Assembly (NCBI GenBank): GCA_017534535.1
Contig: JAFXVZ010000038.1
Span: 1-64,000 of the forward strand
Direction of reading: 5' to 3'
Source: Bacteroidaceae bacterium
GTDB taxonomy: Bacteria > Bacteroidota > Bacteroidia > Bacteroidales > Bacteroidaceae
Length of the DNA: 64,000 bases
Shown: positions 23,288 to 33,350 of the stretch, in pieces
How the letters are laid out: every line of letters begins with the position of its first letter
How positions within the stretch are numbered: the stretch's first letter is position 1
Program-made: the position numbers and the translations under genes
The notes under the pieces: generated by a model
What the model saw: only the letters and a program-made list of their open reading frames with translations
Databases searched by the model: none
Told to the model about the DNA's origin: nothing

Positions 23288-25654
23288 ATGAAAACAATAG
23301 TTAGGAACTTTACATCTATTTTCAAGAAGTTCGTTACTGCCAATGTGCTGAATCTGTTAGGACTTAGCTTAGCGTTCGCCTCCTTCTTCGTCATCATGAC
23401 TCAGGTGAGCTACGACCTGAGCTACAACAAGAGCTTTGCGGAGCACGAAAACCTGTTCAGGATGACAATGGATTTGGGACCCAGTGAAGGCCATCTCACC
23501 TCTCTGGCTCGCCCTGTAATAGAACGCTTGGCAGTGACATCGCCCCATGTCATCAGTTATGGCAGCTATCAGGGTTGGGTGAATTTTGACCAATATTGCA
23601 TAGGCGAGAAAGAATTTAGTTTGAATGAACGATTTGGCAACAATGATTTCCTCAGTGTTTTCAAGCCTACAGTCATAACAGGCAATCTGGAAGGACTGAA
23701 ACAGCGTTATAACATCGTACTGCCCCGTTCAGAGGCGATGCGTCTGTTCGGCACGACAGATGTGGTGGGGCAGACATTGAAATACAAGTGGGAAGATAAT
23801 CTGTACTACAATGTGTGTGCCGTGATAGAAGATTATCCGGCAAATAACTTCTTGCATGGCAATTGCTTTATCGGTACCGATTATAACAAGGACAGCTACA
23901 ATAACTGGAACTACGATGCCTATATTCGGGTGGATGATGCCAGCAATTTACCAACTGTAGTGCAAACCCTGAGAAGGACTGCTATCGAGCTTTTTAAAGA
24001 GAAGTACAACATGACCACCCAGGAAGAGGAAGATGCTTTGCAGATCATCTTTACCAATGTGGCAGATGCCCATTTCTCTAAAGACCTGAACAAGGCAGCT
24101 CCTGGCAGAAGCTCCGTCTATCTGCTGATATGTTTCTCTTTGCTGATAGTGGTAATTGCAGCAGTAAACTTTATGAACTTCACCTTGGCAGAGACTCCGA
24201 TGCGCATCCGCAGCATCAATACCCAGAAAGTGTTGGGTGCTACAGCAGCAAAACTGAGAGCCAGCTTGTTGATAGAGGCAGTTATCATCAGTCTGATAGC
24301 TTTTGTGGTGGCATTGCTGATCGTCTATCTGGCGCACGACTTCGGCTTGCAGGAATTAGTACAGGCAAGCATCTTGTTACAAGATCATCCACTACTGATA
24401 GCCATCACGTTAGCATTGAGCATCGTAGTGGGCATTTTGGCTGGTGCCTATCCCTCCTATTACGTCACCTCATTCCCTCCTGCATTGGTGCTGAAAGGCT
24501 CATTTGGCTTGTCGCCTAAGGGCAGGGTGTTGCGAACTGTGCTCATCTGCCTGCAGTTTGTGGTTTCCTTTATGTTAGTGATTGGCGTGGGCATCATGTA
24601 TCTGCAGAGTTATCTCATTTACCATACCGATTACGGTTTCGATAAAGACGAAGTGTTGACACTCCCAGCCACCCCAGCCACACGCCAACAGCTTGATGCG
24701 GTAGATGCGGAACTGAGATCCATCTCTGGCATTGAGGGTGCCAGTATAACACAGGGTATTCTTGGCAGTAGTGACAGTTATCAAACGTGGGGCAGGGGCA
24801 GTGGCGACAAACACATGAACTTTACCTGTCTCTTTGTGGATTGGCGGTTCTTGGATGTGATGGGTATTGATGTTGTTGAAGGTCGTAACTTTAGAGAATC
24901 AGATGGCGATGTGTATATCCTCAATGAGTCAGCCAAAAAACAATACGACTGGCTGAGGGTGAATGAACCCATTACTGATGGCGATCTCCCTGTTATAGGT
25001 TTCTGTAAGGATATCAAGTATTCCACTTTGCGAGTCGATGACTCTGAATTGCCTATTGCCTTCTTCGTACCGAAACCAGGAGGGGAATATGCTCAATGGT
25101 CTTGGCAGAACAATGTATTGGTGCGTGTATCTAAAGGTGTGGACAAACGTCAAATCAAGCAGAAGGTATTAGATGTAGTCAATAGGATTGAGAAGGAATA
25201 TACCTTAGACCTTAGCGAGTTGAATTACATTGACGAGGTGTTAGAGAGGTCCTATCAGCAAGAATCCCTCTTCACCAAGCAGATATTGCTCTTCTCATTG
25301 TTGGCTATCCTCATCAGCATCATAGGTGTCTTTGGCTTGACGATGTTTGAGAGCGAGTACCGCCGCAAAGAGATAGGCATCCGCAAGGTGTTTGGCAGTT
25401 CCACCCGTGAGATTCTCCAGATGTTCAACAAGCGATACCTCTATATCCTGTTGGGTTGTTTCGTGGTGGCTGCACCAGTGGGCTATCTCTTGGGGCAGCA
25501 TTGGCTCGAAGGCTTTGCCGTTCGCACTGCCATCAATCCCTTGCTGTTCTTGGTATCTTTCTTGTTGGTTACCCTCATCACCATGCTGACGGTCACCTAC
25601 CAGAGCTGGAAGAACGCCAGTGAGAACCCTATTAACTCGATAAAAACGGAATAA
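23288..25654 (+). CDS. ABC transporter permease (MacB/FtsX type), first
   Basis: 788 residues: a membrane helix at ~15-38, a large periplasmic MacB-like domain, three helices at ~280-430 (FSLLIVVIAAVNFMNF and following), a second periplasmic domain, and a final three-helix FtsX block (~675-780) with YRRKEIGIRKVFGSSTREIL, the coupling segment that contacts the ATPase. It has eight helices overall, the duplicated FtsX layout common in Bacteroidota, and lacks a fused ATPase. The partner ATPase is encoded at 28071. It probably transmits ATP-driven movement to the adaptor-TolC channel. Confidence 0.92.
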   Translation: MKTIVRNFTSIFKKFVTANVLNLLGLSLAFASFFVIMTQVSYDLSYNKSFAEHENLFRMTMDLGPSEGHLTSLARPVIERLAVTSPHVISYGSYQGWVNFDQYCIGEKEFSLNERFGNNDFLSVFKPTVITGNLEGLKQRYNIVLPRSEAMRLFGTTDVVGQTLKYKWEDNLYYNVCAVIEDYPANNFLHGNCFIGTDYNKDSYNNWNYDAYIRVDDASNLPTVVQTLRRTAIELFKEKYNMTTQEEEDALQIIFTNVADAHFSKDLNKAAPGRSSVYLLICFSLLIVVIAAVNFMNFTLAETPMRIRSINTQKVLGATAAKLRASLLIEAVIISLIAFVVALLIVYLAHDFGLQELVQASILLQDHPLLIAITLALSIVVGILAGAYPSYYVTSFPPALVLKGSFGLSPKGRVLRTVLICLQFVVSFMLVIGVGIMYLQSYLIYHTDYGFDKDEVLTLPATPATRQQLDAVDAELRSISGIEGASITQGILGSSDSYQTWGRGSGDKHMNFTCLFVDWRFLDVMGIDVVEGRNFRESDGDVYILNESAKKQYDWLRVNEPITDGDLPVIGFCKDIKYSTLRVDDSELPIAFFVPKPGGEYAQWSWQNNVLVRVSKGVDKRQIKQKVLDVVNRIEKEYTLDLSELNYIDEVLERSYQQESLFTKQILLFSLLAILISIIGVFGLTMFESEYRRKEIGIRKVFGSSTREILQMFNKRYLYILLGCFVVAAPVGYLLGQHWLEGFAVRTAINPLLFLVSFLLVTLITMLTVTYQSWKNASENPINSIKTE

Positions 25655-25656
25655 CT

Positions 25657-28032
25657 ATGAAGACATTTTTCACTTTTTTGAATAGAAACAAACTCTTTAC
25701 TTTGGTGAATGTGGCAGGACTGAGCATCAGTCTGATGTTCGTCCTGCTCATCAGCAACATGGTGACACGCCAGCTCACTGTCGATAGCAACGTACCAGAT
25801 GCTGACCGCATCAGCGTGTTTTCCAACGAGTACTGGGCTGGGGCGCACTACAACTTAGGTAATCACTTGCAGAGCCGCTATCCTGAGATAGAGGACTGGA
25901 CTGCCGTTAGCTCGGTAGTTGAAGATATGTATTTTGCCCGCATAAATGAGCATAATATAAACTTTAAAGCTCTCATTGCTAAAAAGAACTTCCTTGATTT
26001 CTTCGGATATCAGGTGGCAGATGGGGCGCAGGATGCCATGAAAGCAGCAAACGATGTGGTGCTGACCAAATATGGTGCCAAGAGGCTATTTGGAACAGAG
26101 CAGGCTGTAGGTAAGACTTTCCAGATACCTGCTTTCGATAATCAGACCTATACCGTAACGGCAGTGATGGATGATTTCAACAATTCTATCTTCCCCCATG
26201 ATACGGATGTGATCATCCCCTTCGAGAACATGAAGTATTATAACGAGTCGTGTGCCGAAGAGGAGTCCTATATGAACAATGCCGCAGGTACCGAACTGTT
26301 CCTCAAGACTCCGCAAGGCGTTGACCTGAATGGCAAGGCTCAGGAAATCAAGGAATACCTGAAGACGTTCTTCTGGATATACGAACAAAATGTGATGCAG
26401 GAAGTGAAGTTCATCCCGATGCGTGATTTCTATTTCAGTGAAATTACCAACACCCAAGAATTGAACCAGTACAGCAAGACTCAGGTGATTGTCTATATTG
26501 TGGTGGGTATCCTTATCTTGCTCATGGCGGTATTCAACTATATCAGTATGGCGGTGGCACAGACCTCATACCGTGCCAAAGAGATGGCGACACGTCGTCT
26601 GTTGGGCAGCAACAAACGGGATGTCTTCTGGCGTATGATAGGCGAGTCGTTCTTTATGACGCTGATAGCCTTCCTGCTGGGATTCTTGATGGCAAAGGCG
26701 GTGGAGCCATACGCTTCTGACTTATTCCAAACATCTTTCGACTTGATAGGCGACCTTAACATCTACACCATTCTTATATATTTGGCTGGTGTATGTGCCT
26801 TGGCATACGTGGCAGGCTTCTTCCCTGCCACCATCCTGAGCCAGTATAATCCGATGGATGTGGTGAAGGGTACTTTCCGTCGCAAGACCAAGGCTCTGTG
26901 GCTGAGGATGCTCAATATCTTCCAGAGTGGTATGACTATAGGTCTGCTTACCTGTGCACTGACTATGATGCTGTTGATGCACTATGCTGTCAACAAGCCG
27001 TTGGGGTATAATCAGCAAGATATTTTGGTGCTTGATGCCGTACTGGATGAGGGTAAATACAGTACGTTGTGTAACGAACTGAGGCAGCTGCCATACGTGA
27101 TGGACGTGAGTTGCTCTTTGGGTACTCCCGGTAGTGGTGGCAATAACAATACCATGAGTGTGCAGAACCTGAAGACGGGTGAAGAAGAGGTTTTCAGCTT
27201 CCAAGTGTTTATGGTGGACAGTGCTTTCCTCAAGGTATATGACATTGATATCCTGGAAGACCGCCATCTTTCAAAGTCAGAAGATCCTAACTTTTTGGTG
27301 AGCGACAGTACCATGCTGATGCTGCGCAATATAGGCTATGAGGACAAAGTACTCAGCCCTAAGACTTACAACTTCAATATTGCTGGGCAGTTCCGGCATT
27401 TCCGCCCTTTCTCATTGATGAATGTAGGGGGAACTAGACCTATGTTGATGCAAATACTTCCAGTTGACAAGATGACGGGCAATTTTGAACCCTGGAATGT
27501 GAGTGTGCGCTTCTATCCCGGAGGCGATAAGGTTTCGCAACGTGAAGAGGTGGAACGTATTTACAGGAGACTGGCGGGTGAAACACCATTTGGTTCCGAC
27601 TGGTATGAGGATCAGATGAAGCAGGAGTACGAACCGATTTCGCAGACCCGCAATCTGATAGTTGTGTTCACGTTCGCTGCATTAGTGATTTCTATTCTTG
27701 GCCTAACTGCCATGAGCATCTATTTCATTGCCCAGCGAAAACGTGACATTGCCATCCGTAAAGTGTTCGGTTCTACCAGCCGTAGCGAAATGCTGCACCT
27801 GATACGTTTCTCTGGGTTGAGCCTGCTGGCAAGCTTGGTGATTGCCATTCCGCTGATATGGATTGGGGTGAAGAAGATACAAGACATCCTCCCAATTGAG
27901 GGCTTCTCCATGCCTTGGTGGGCTCCATTCGCAGGCTTTGCCATTGTGGCGTTGGTTTCCCTCCTCTCTGTGTTTGTAATCAGCAAACAGGCTACAGAGG
28001 AGAACCCTGTGAATAACTTGAAAACTGAATAA
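25657..28032 (+). CDS. ABC transporter permease (MacB/FtsX type), second
   Basis: 791 residues with the same plan as the preceding gene: N-terminal helix (~17-33, LVNVAGLSISLMFVLLI), periplasmic MacB-PCD domains, a middle helix set (~270-420) with YRAKEMATRRLLGSNKRDVF, and a final block with QRKRDIAIRKVFGSTSRSEM. The two IRKVFGS-type coupling helices suggest it pairs with the ATPase at 28071. It starts 2 bases after the first permease, so translation is probably coupled. Substrate unknown. Confidence 0.92.
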   Translation: MKTFFTFLNRNKLFTLVNVAGLSISLMFVLLISNMVTRQLTVDSNVPDADRISVFSNEYWAGAHYNLGNHLQSRYPEIEDWTAVSSVVEDMYFARINEHNINFKALIAKKNFLDFFGYQVADGAQDAMKAANDVVLTKYGAKRLFGTEQAVGKTFQIPAFDNQTYTVTAVMDDFNNSIFPHDTDVIIPFENMKYYNESCAEEESYMNNAAGTELFLKTPQGVDLNGKAQEIKEYLKTFFWIYEQNVMQEVKFIPMRDFYFSEITNTQELNQYSKTQVIVYIVVGILILLMAVFNYISMAVAQTSYRAKEMATRRLLGSNKRDVFWRMIGESFFMTLIAFLLGFLMAKAVEPYASDLFQTSFDLIGDLNIYTILIYLAGVCALAYVAGFFPATILSQYNPMDVVKGTFRRKTKALWLRMLNIFQSGMTIGLLTCALTMMLLMHYAVNKPLGYNQQDILVLDAVLDEGKYSTLCNELRQLPYVMDVSCSLGTPGSGGNNNTMSVQNLKTGEEEVFSFQVFMVDSAFLKVYDIDILEDRHLSKSEDPNFLVSDSTMLMLRNIGYEDKVLSPKTYNFNIAGQFRHFRPFSLMNVGGTRPMLMQILPVDKMTGNFEPWNVSVRFYPGGDKVSQREEVERIYRRLAGETPFGSDWYEDQMKQEYEPISQTRNLIVVFTFAALVISILGLTAMSIYFIAQRKRDIAIRKVFGSTSRSEMLHLIRFSGLSLLASLVIAIPLIWIGVKKIQDILPIEGFSMPWWAPFAGFAIVALVSLLSVFVISKQATEENPVNNLKTE

Positions 28033-28070
28033 TAAACTGAATAATAATAACTAAATAAAACAATACGATT

Positions 28071-28748
28071 ATGATTAAGATTGAAAACTTAGTGAAGAAG
28101 TTCACTACAACCGAAGTAGAGACGATTGCTTTGAACAATGTAAGTCTGGAAGTGGCAGACAAGGAGTTTGTGGCTATCATGGGACCTTCAGGTTGTGGCA
28201 AATCCACCTTGCTGAACATCATGGGCTTGCTGGACAACCCTACATCGGGCGACTACTATCTAGGAGAACAGGAAGTGGGACACCTGAAGGAAAAAGACCG
28301 CACCAAGGTACGCAAGGGCAATATCGGTTTCGTGTTCCAGAGTTTCAACCTGATTGACGAACTGAACGTGTATGAGAATGTGGAACTGCCCTTGACTTAC
28401 TTAGGTGTTCCTGCCGATGAACGCAAACGCAAGGTAAATGAGATATTAAAACGTATGGCGATTAGTCATCGTGCCAAGCACTATCCTCAGCAACTCAGTG
28501 GTGGACAGCAGCAGCGTGTCGCCATTGCCCGTGCGGTGGTGTGTGAACCCAAGATTATCCTGGCCGATGAGCCAACGGGTAACCTCGACTCTAAGAACGG
28601 TTTGGAGGTGATGCAGTTGCTTACCGAACTGAACAAGGAGGGCACTACCATCGTGATGGTGACACACAGTCAGCGTGACGCAGGCTTTGCTACCCGTGTA
28701 ATCAACCTGTTTGATGGTCAAGTTGTAAGTACTGCAGAAGGATTATGA
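28071..28748 (+). CDS. ABC transporter ATP-binding protein (LolD/MacB type)
   Basis: 225 residues: Walker [10 protein letters not shown] (38-46), Q-loop [10 protein letters not shown], signature LSGGQQQR, Walker [14 protein letters not shown] and switch His in VTHSQRD. The FQSFNL and DEPTGNLD sequences are typical of the LolD/MacB/FtsE group that powers FtsX-type permeases without moving substrate through the membrane helices. It overlaps the third permease gene by 4 bases (ATGA). Confidence 0.95.
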   Translation: MIKIENLVKKFTTTEVETIALNNVSLEVADKEFVAIMGPSGCGKSTLLNIMGLLDNPTSGDYYLGEQEVGHLKEKDRTKVRKGNIGFVFQSFNLIDELNVYENVELPLTYLGVPADERKRKVNEILKRMAISHRAKHYPQQLSGGQQQRVAIARAVVCEPKIILADEPTGNLDSKNGLEVMQLLTELNKEGTTIVMVTHSQRDAGFATRVINLFDGQVVSTAEGL

Positions 28749-31138
28749 AACAAGCAATCAACTCATTATTCAGAAAGGGGCAAGCCAATGTGGTGAAGAT
28801 CATCTGTCTGAGCATTGGCTTGGCTTTGGGTTTGCTGATGATAGCCGAGGTCATCTTCGAGCGAAGCTACGACAACTACATCCCACGCCTGGATGATACC
28901 TATCGCGTGACGGCCACCTATCAGATGCAAGAAGGAGATCCCAAAGATTACAACCAGACAGCAGGTGCCATTGCCCCGGGCATCAAGAATGTATGCCCCG
29001 AAGTCGAGGCTGCCACCCGCTACACCTGGTTGAGCGGTGACGATGAGACCTTCCTGACAGAAGACAACCTGGCCTTCAAGGGTAATATACTGATGACTGA
29101 TTCCTCGTTTTTCGATGTGTTCCCCCGCAAGATACTGTTTGGCGAGGATCCACATAAAGGACTAAAAGAGGTGTATCAGGCGTATATCTCCGACAAACTC
29201 TTGAAAACCGTTGGTACTGATATCATTGGCAAGACGGTGAGGTATAAGGCGAATGAGGCAGTCCATTTCCAAGTGGTGGGCGTATTCGAAGCCTTTCCTG
29301 AGAATACCCATTTGCCACAGATGGATATCTTGCTGTCACTGCCTACCTACAAGCTGTTGCAGGGCGGTAACTTTGACAGTGCCAACAACTGGCTGGGCAA
29401 CGATCGCTACAGAAGTTATGTCCGTTTGGCTCCAGGCGTACAGCCAGAGGCTTTGCAAGGGCGCATTGACCAGATGGTGGAAGACCGCATGGGCGAGCAG
29501 TTGAAACAGGCAGGCGTCGGATACGCGTTGAGCCTGAAGCCCGTCAGGAACCTGATTCTCACGGAATCCGACTACAACCGTGTGATGAACTATGTGTTCT
29601 TGGCATTTGGCATCATCATGCTGGCAGTGTCTATCCTGAACTATATCCTGTTGGTGGTATCATCCATGGTGAACCGAGCCAAGAGCATTGCCACCTATCG
29701 TTGCTATGGCGCTTCAGGCAAGGATATCTACAAGATGATTCTCAGCGAGTCGTTCCTTCATGTGGTATGTATCAGTCTGCCGATAGCCATCCTGATTATG
29801 CTAGGCTTGCAAGACTTCATCCAAGAGAACATCGCCCACTCGCTGCAGAGCCTTTTCCCGACATCCACCATCATTATCTGTGCAGTGATCACCTTGGCGG
29901 TAACGCTGATTTGCGGCATGATGCCCGGCTATCTCTATACCAAGATACCAGTGACTTACGCTTATCGTCGCTATAGCGAGAACAAACGCCATTGGAAGTT
30001 GGGTTTGCTGTTTGCACAGTTCCTGTTGGCAGCATTCTTTGTGAATATGCTGGTAGTGTTAGGATTGCAATATAGCAAGATGACCAACTACAACTTGGGC
30101 TATGACTACCAGAACACGCTTGCGATTTCTCTTCGCGGCATACCCGACAACGAGGCGGAGCGTGCCGTGCAGGAGTTGAAGCGAGACCCACGGGTGGCTG
30201 GTGTTTCTTGGGCTTATCAGTCATTGGAAAACGGTGCCAGTGGCGACAATGTAATCAATGAGGAAACGTATGAGCACTACATGAACATTGCCAATTTGTT
30301 TGAGGTAGGCGATAACTTCTGTGAGGTGATGGACATACCTATTATAGAAGGCAAGGCGTTTACTCCAGGCTTGAACGACAGCATACAAACCGAGATCATG
30401 GTGAGCCGCAGTTTTGTGGAACGAATGCGTGAGATAGCCGGTTGGGAAGGTTCCGGCATCGGTAAAGAGGTGTTCATCACTTCGCATGATAAGGCACCCA
30501 CCACCATTGTGGGAGTATATGAAGACCTGAAGTTAGGTTCGTTTGTGGATGGTACCGATCATCGCCCGTCGGTGATGTACTATGGCTCTGTAGGCCATCC
30601 TTTTATCCAGCGCCTCTATGTACGATTGCACGACTTCAATGAAGAGGCTGTGAATCAGGTGCAGCAGATTGTGAACCAGACGCTGACCTCAGAGCAGGTG
30701 ACGGTGATGCCAATGCGTATGCTGGTGGGCAACAACTACGAAGGTTTCAAGCATGTGCGCAATGCTGTGCTGCTGGCTGGCTTGAGTATCTTCATCATAG
30801 CTATGATAGGACTGATAGCCTACCTGATGGATGAAGTGAACCGCCGCAAGAGCGAGATAGCCATCCGCAAGATTGTGGGAGCCACGGTGATGAATGTGCA
30901 GCGCATCTTCCAGCGCGACTTGCTGTTCATTGCCATTCCTGGCATGCTGATAGGTTTGTTGGTAGCTTGGTTGGTAGCTCGTCAGGTGCTGCAGCTTTTT
31001 GAGGTGAAGATTGCCCTTACCGTATGGCTCTTTGGTGGATGCACCATCGCCATCCTCTGCTTGGTACTGCTGGTATCTGCATATTTGGTGTGGAAAGCCT
31101 CTTGTGCCAATCCAACTGAGAATTTACGTACCGAATGA
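28745..31138 (+). CDS. ABC transporter permease (MacB/FtsX type), third
   Basis: 797 residues, again the eight-helix duplicated FtsX plan: N-terminal helix (~16-36, IICLSIGLALGLLMIAEV), a periplasmic domain, a middle block (~280-420, including NRAKSIATYRCYGASGKDIY), a second periplasmic domain, and an end block with RRKSEIAIRKIVGATVMNVQ. Three permeases with one ATPase suggest alternative complexes or a hetero-oligomer. A hairpin at 31230-31257 ends the operon. Confidence 0.92.
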   Translation: MKQAINSLFRKGQANVVKIICLSIGLALGLLMIAEVIFERSYDNYIPRLDDTYRVTATYQMQEGDPKDYNQTAGAIAPGIKNVCPEVEAATRYTWLSGDDETFLTEDNLAFKGNILMTDSSFFDVFPRKILFGEDPHKGLKEVYQAYISDKLLKTVGTDIIGKTVRYKANEAVHFQVVGVFEAFPENTHLPQMDILLSLPTYKLLQGGNFDSANNWLGNDRYRSYVRLAPGVQPEALQGRIDQMVEDRMGEQLKQAGVGYALSLKPVRNLILTESDYNRVMNYVFLAFGIIMLAVSILNYILLVVSSMVNRAKSIATYRCYGASGKDIYKMILSESFLHVVCISLPIAILIMLGLQDFIQENIAHSLQSLFPTSTIIICAVITLAVTLICGMMPGYLYTKIPVTYAYRRYSENKRHWKLGLLFAQFLLAAFFVNMLVVLGLQYSKMTNYNLGYDYQNTLAISLRGIPDNEAERAVQELKRDPRVAGVSWAYQSLENGASGDNVINEETYEHYMNIANLFEVGDNFCEVMDIPIIEGKAFTPGLNDSIQTEIMVSRSFVERMREIAGWEGSGIGKEVFITSHDKAPTTIVGVYEDLKLGSFVDGTDHRPSVMYYGSVGHPFIQRLYVRLHDFNEEAVNQVQQIVNQTLTSEQVTVMPMRMLVGNNYEGFKHVRNAVLLAGLSIFIIAMIGLIAYLMDEVNRRKSEIAIRKIVGATVMNVQRIFQRDLLFIAIPGMLIGLLVAWLVARQVLQLFEVKIALTVWLFGGCTIAILCLVLLVSAYLVWKASCANPTENLRTE

Positions 31139-31224
31139 AGCGTTTAAAGGCAGGAATTTTTCAGAATTATAATCATAACTAATCTATTTAATTATTGATG
31201 AATTTGCCACGAAGTGGCTTTATA

Positions 31225-31262
31225 AATAAGAGGGGGAGCCAACAATAACTCCCCCTCTCAAT
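31225..31262. terminator. Bidirectional terminator between efflux operon and HU gene
   Basis: GAGGGGGAG (31230-31238) and CTCCCCCTC (31249-31257) form a strong 9-bp stem flanked by A+T-rich sequence on both sides. It serves the convergent efflux operon and HU gene. Confidence 0.8.
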
Positions 31263-31285
31263 AAATCTTCTTGCTGAAAACTGTA

Positions 31286-31549
31286 TTACAGCTCCAGTTC
31301 TGATCCAGCCTTAAACTTGACGCTCTTCTTTGCTGCGATCTCGATAGCCTGACCAGTTGCAGGGTTGACACCCTGATGGGCAGCACGCTCAACCACAGAG
31401 AATGAGCCAAAACCAACTAATGACACCTTGTCACCATCCTTTAAGGCTTTGCTGACTGCTGCTATAGCAGCTTCCAGCGCTTTTTTGCAGTCGGCTTTAG
31501 TTAAGCCTGACTGAGCAGCCATTGCACTTACAAGTTCTGATTTGTTCAT
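31286..31549 (-). CDS. hup: HU-family DNA-binding protein
   Basis: 87 residues, a complete HU/IHF fold: an N-terminal helical part (NKSELVSAMAAQSGLTKAD), the VSLVGFGSFSV strand pair, the DNA-inserting arm tip around Asn-Pro (QGVNPATGQ), and a C-terminal VKFKAGSEL. It bends and compacts DNA as a dimer. Promoter box TACATTTG lies at 31614-31621. It differs from the HU-related protein at the window start, which has a long low-complexity tail. Confidence 0.96.
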   Translation of the reverse strand: MNKSELVSAMAAQSGLTKADCKKALEAAIAAVSKALKDGDKVSLVGFGSFSVVERAAHQGVNPATGQAIEIAAKKSVKFKAGSELEL

Positions 31550-31613
31550 AAATAAATATTCAATTAATATTACACTTTAAGTCGGTATGATATTCAAAAC
31601 CTTTTTCACGGAA

Positions 31614-31621
31614 CAAATGTA
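31614..31621 (-). promoter_or_regulatory. -7 box of the HU gene
   Basis: TACATTTG on the minus strand, 64 bases before the start codon, matches TAnnTTTG. Confidence 0.5.
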
Positions 31622-31726
31622 GGGCATTATTTTTACATAATCAAGCAAACTGTCTAAAAAAACACCCTGAAAATGAAAAAAAACATAAACAGAGCCTAAA
31701 ATGTAGGGAAACATAGATTTTATTGC

Positions 31727-31734
31727 TATTTTTG
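31727..31734 (+). promoter_or_regulatory. -7 box of the rhomboid operon
   Basis: TATTTTTG, 22 bases before the ATG at 31757. Confidence 0.6.
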
Positions 31735-31756
31735 CATTGTTAAATTGAGATAATAC

Positions 31757-32437
31757 ATGAATAACTTACCGACAATTACCAAAAATCTGCTTATCATCAA
31801 TGTACTGATGTATCTGGCAACTGTGGTGCTGCAATCTCGCTTCGGCATCGACTTGGCGGATTACTTAGGCTTGCATTTCTTCATGGCAAGCGACTTCAAG
31901 ATTTGGCAACTCTTCACCTATATGTTTATGCATGGCAGTTTTATGCATGTGTTCTTCAATATGTTTGCCGTGTGGATGTTTGGTCGCATCATGGAGCAGG
32001 TATGGGGGAGCCACAGGTTCTTGTTTTTCTACTTAGTGTGTGGCGTGGGTGCCGGTTTGGTGCAGGAGGTGGTGCAGTATATACAATATGTGGTTGAACT
32101 CTCACAATACTCACAGGTGAACCTGGGCTATGCTACCGTCAGCATGGATGAATACCTGAATATGCTTACCACGGTAGGTGCCTCGGGTGCCGTTTATGGC
32201 ATTCTGTTGGGCTTTGGTATGACTTTCCCAGAAGAGAAAATTTTTATTTTCCCGTTGCCTGTGCCCATCAAGGCGAAATATTTTGTGGCTTTTTATGCAG
32301 TGATTGAACTGTTAGAGGGCTTAAGCTTGTCTGATAACGTGGCACATTTCGCCCATCTCGGTGGTATGATCTTCGGTTATATATTAATAAGGTCTTGGCG
32401 CAAGAAGCATAAAAACAATGGCTACTATTATCAATGA
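31757..32437 (+). CDS. Rhomboid-family intramembrane serine protease, first
   Basis: 226 residues, six membrane helices. The catalytic Ser143 is in GASGAVYG and the catalytic His200 in HFAHLGG; the HG..MH..FNM segment (residues 59-69) forms the usual oxyanion-side motif of the family. It cleaves membrane proteins within or near their transmembrane helix. Its end overlaps the start of a second rhomboid gene by 20 bases in a different frame, so the two are co-translated. Confidence 0.94.
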   Translation: MNNLPTITKNLLIINVLMYLATVVLQSRFGIDLADYLGLHFFMASDFKIWQLFTYMFMHGSFMHVFFNMFAVWMFGRIMEQVWGSHRFLFFYLVCGVGAGLVQEVVQYIQYVVELSQYSQVNLGYATVSMDEYLNMLTTVGASGAVYGILLGFGMTFPEEKIFIFPLPVPIKAKYFVAFYAVIELLEGLSLSDNVAHFAHLGGMIFGYILIRSWRKKHKNNGYYYQ

Positions 32438-33347
32438 CTTGAAAGAAACCTTCCGCAGGGGTGAGATACACATTAGGCTGATTTTCATCAATGCTGCTGT
32501 GTTCCTCCTGTTTACATTGGTGCAGGTGGTATTAATGCTGTTCAATGTCAGCATCAGTCACTGGTTGCAATGGTTGGAGATGCCTGCATCGGTGACCAAT
32601 TTCCTTCAGCAGCCTTGGTCTATCTTGACCTATATGTTTATGCATGGAGGTGTGATACATTTGCTGTTCAATATGCTGTGGCTCTATTGGTTTGGACAGT
32701 TGTTCCTATATTTCTTCTCCGCCAAGCATCTTAGGGGGCTTTATCTCTGGGGAGGTATCTGTGGAGCCTTGCTGTATTTGTTGGCTTTCAATATCTTCCC
32801 TTATTTCATCCCTTACGCCGAATATACCTATATGGTGGGGGCATCTGCTTCTGTGCTGGCGATAGTGGCTGCTGTGGCTTACAGGGAACCCAACTACCGA
32901 GTGAACCTGCTGCTGTTAGGTAGTATGCCCTTGAAGTATTTCGCCCTATTGGTTATTGGTGCTGACATGCTGTTTGTCACGGGTGAGAATGCTGGTGGGC
33001 ACATCGCCCATTTGGGTGGTGCCTTGGGTGGCTTGCTATTTGCCTACCTCTTGCATAAGGGAACCGACTTGACTCGCTATATCAACAATGTGATAGATTT
33101 CTGTATGAATCCTTCGATATTCAAACCGAATCCTGGAAAGCCTAAGATGAAAGTGAATTATGGCTCAAAGGCTCAGAAATCTGCAGATACTACAACAAAA
33201 AAGCAACAGAAGGCTGAGGAGCCCAAGTCTCAGGACGTCTCTCAGCAGGAACGCATCAATAAGATCCGTGAGAAAATTAAGCAGTCGGGTTATCAGGGCT
33301 TGACTGAGGAGGAAAAACGAGAATTGTTTAATGCAAGTATCCGCTAA
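32418..33347 (+). CDS. Rhomboid-family intramembrane serine protease, second
   Basis: 309 residues: six helices with Ser143 in VGASASVL and His198 in HIAHLGG, then a cytoplasmic tail (~215-309) absent from the first rhomboid. The tail is Lys/Gln-rich (KKQQKAEEPKSQ) and ends in a helical ERINKIREKIKQSGYQGLTEEEKRELF motif, common in Bacteroidota rhomboids. The tail may recruit partners. It lies 3 bases before an EEP-family gene, so the three genes form one operon. Confidence 0.93.
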   Translation: MATIINDLKETFRRGEIHIRLIFINAAVFLLFTLVQVVLMLFNVSISHWLQWLEMPASVTNFLQQPWSILTYMFMHGGVIHLLFNMLWLYWFGQLFLYFFSAKHLRGLYLWGGICGALLYLLAFNIFPYFIPYAEYTYMVGASASVLAIVAAVAYREPNYRVNLLLLGSMPLKYFALLVIGADMLFVTGENAGGHIAHLGGALGGLLFAYLLHKGTDLTRYINNVIDFCMNPSIFKPNPGKPKMKVNYGSKAQKSADTTTKKQQKAEEPKSQDVSQQERINKIREKIKQSGYQGLTEEEKRELFNASIR

Positions 33348-33350
33348 GTT

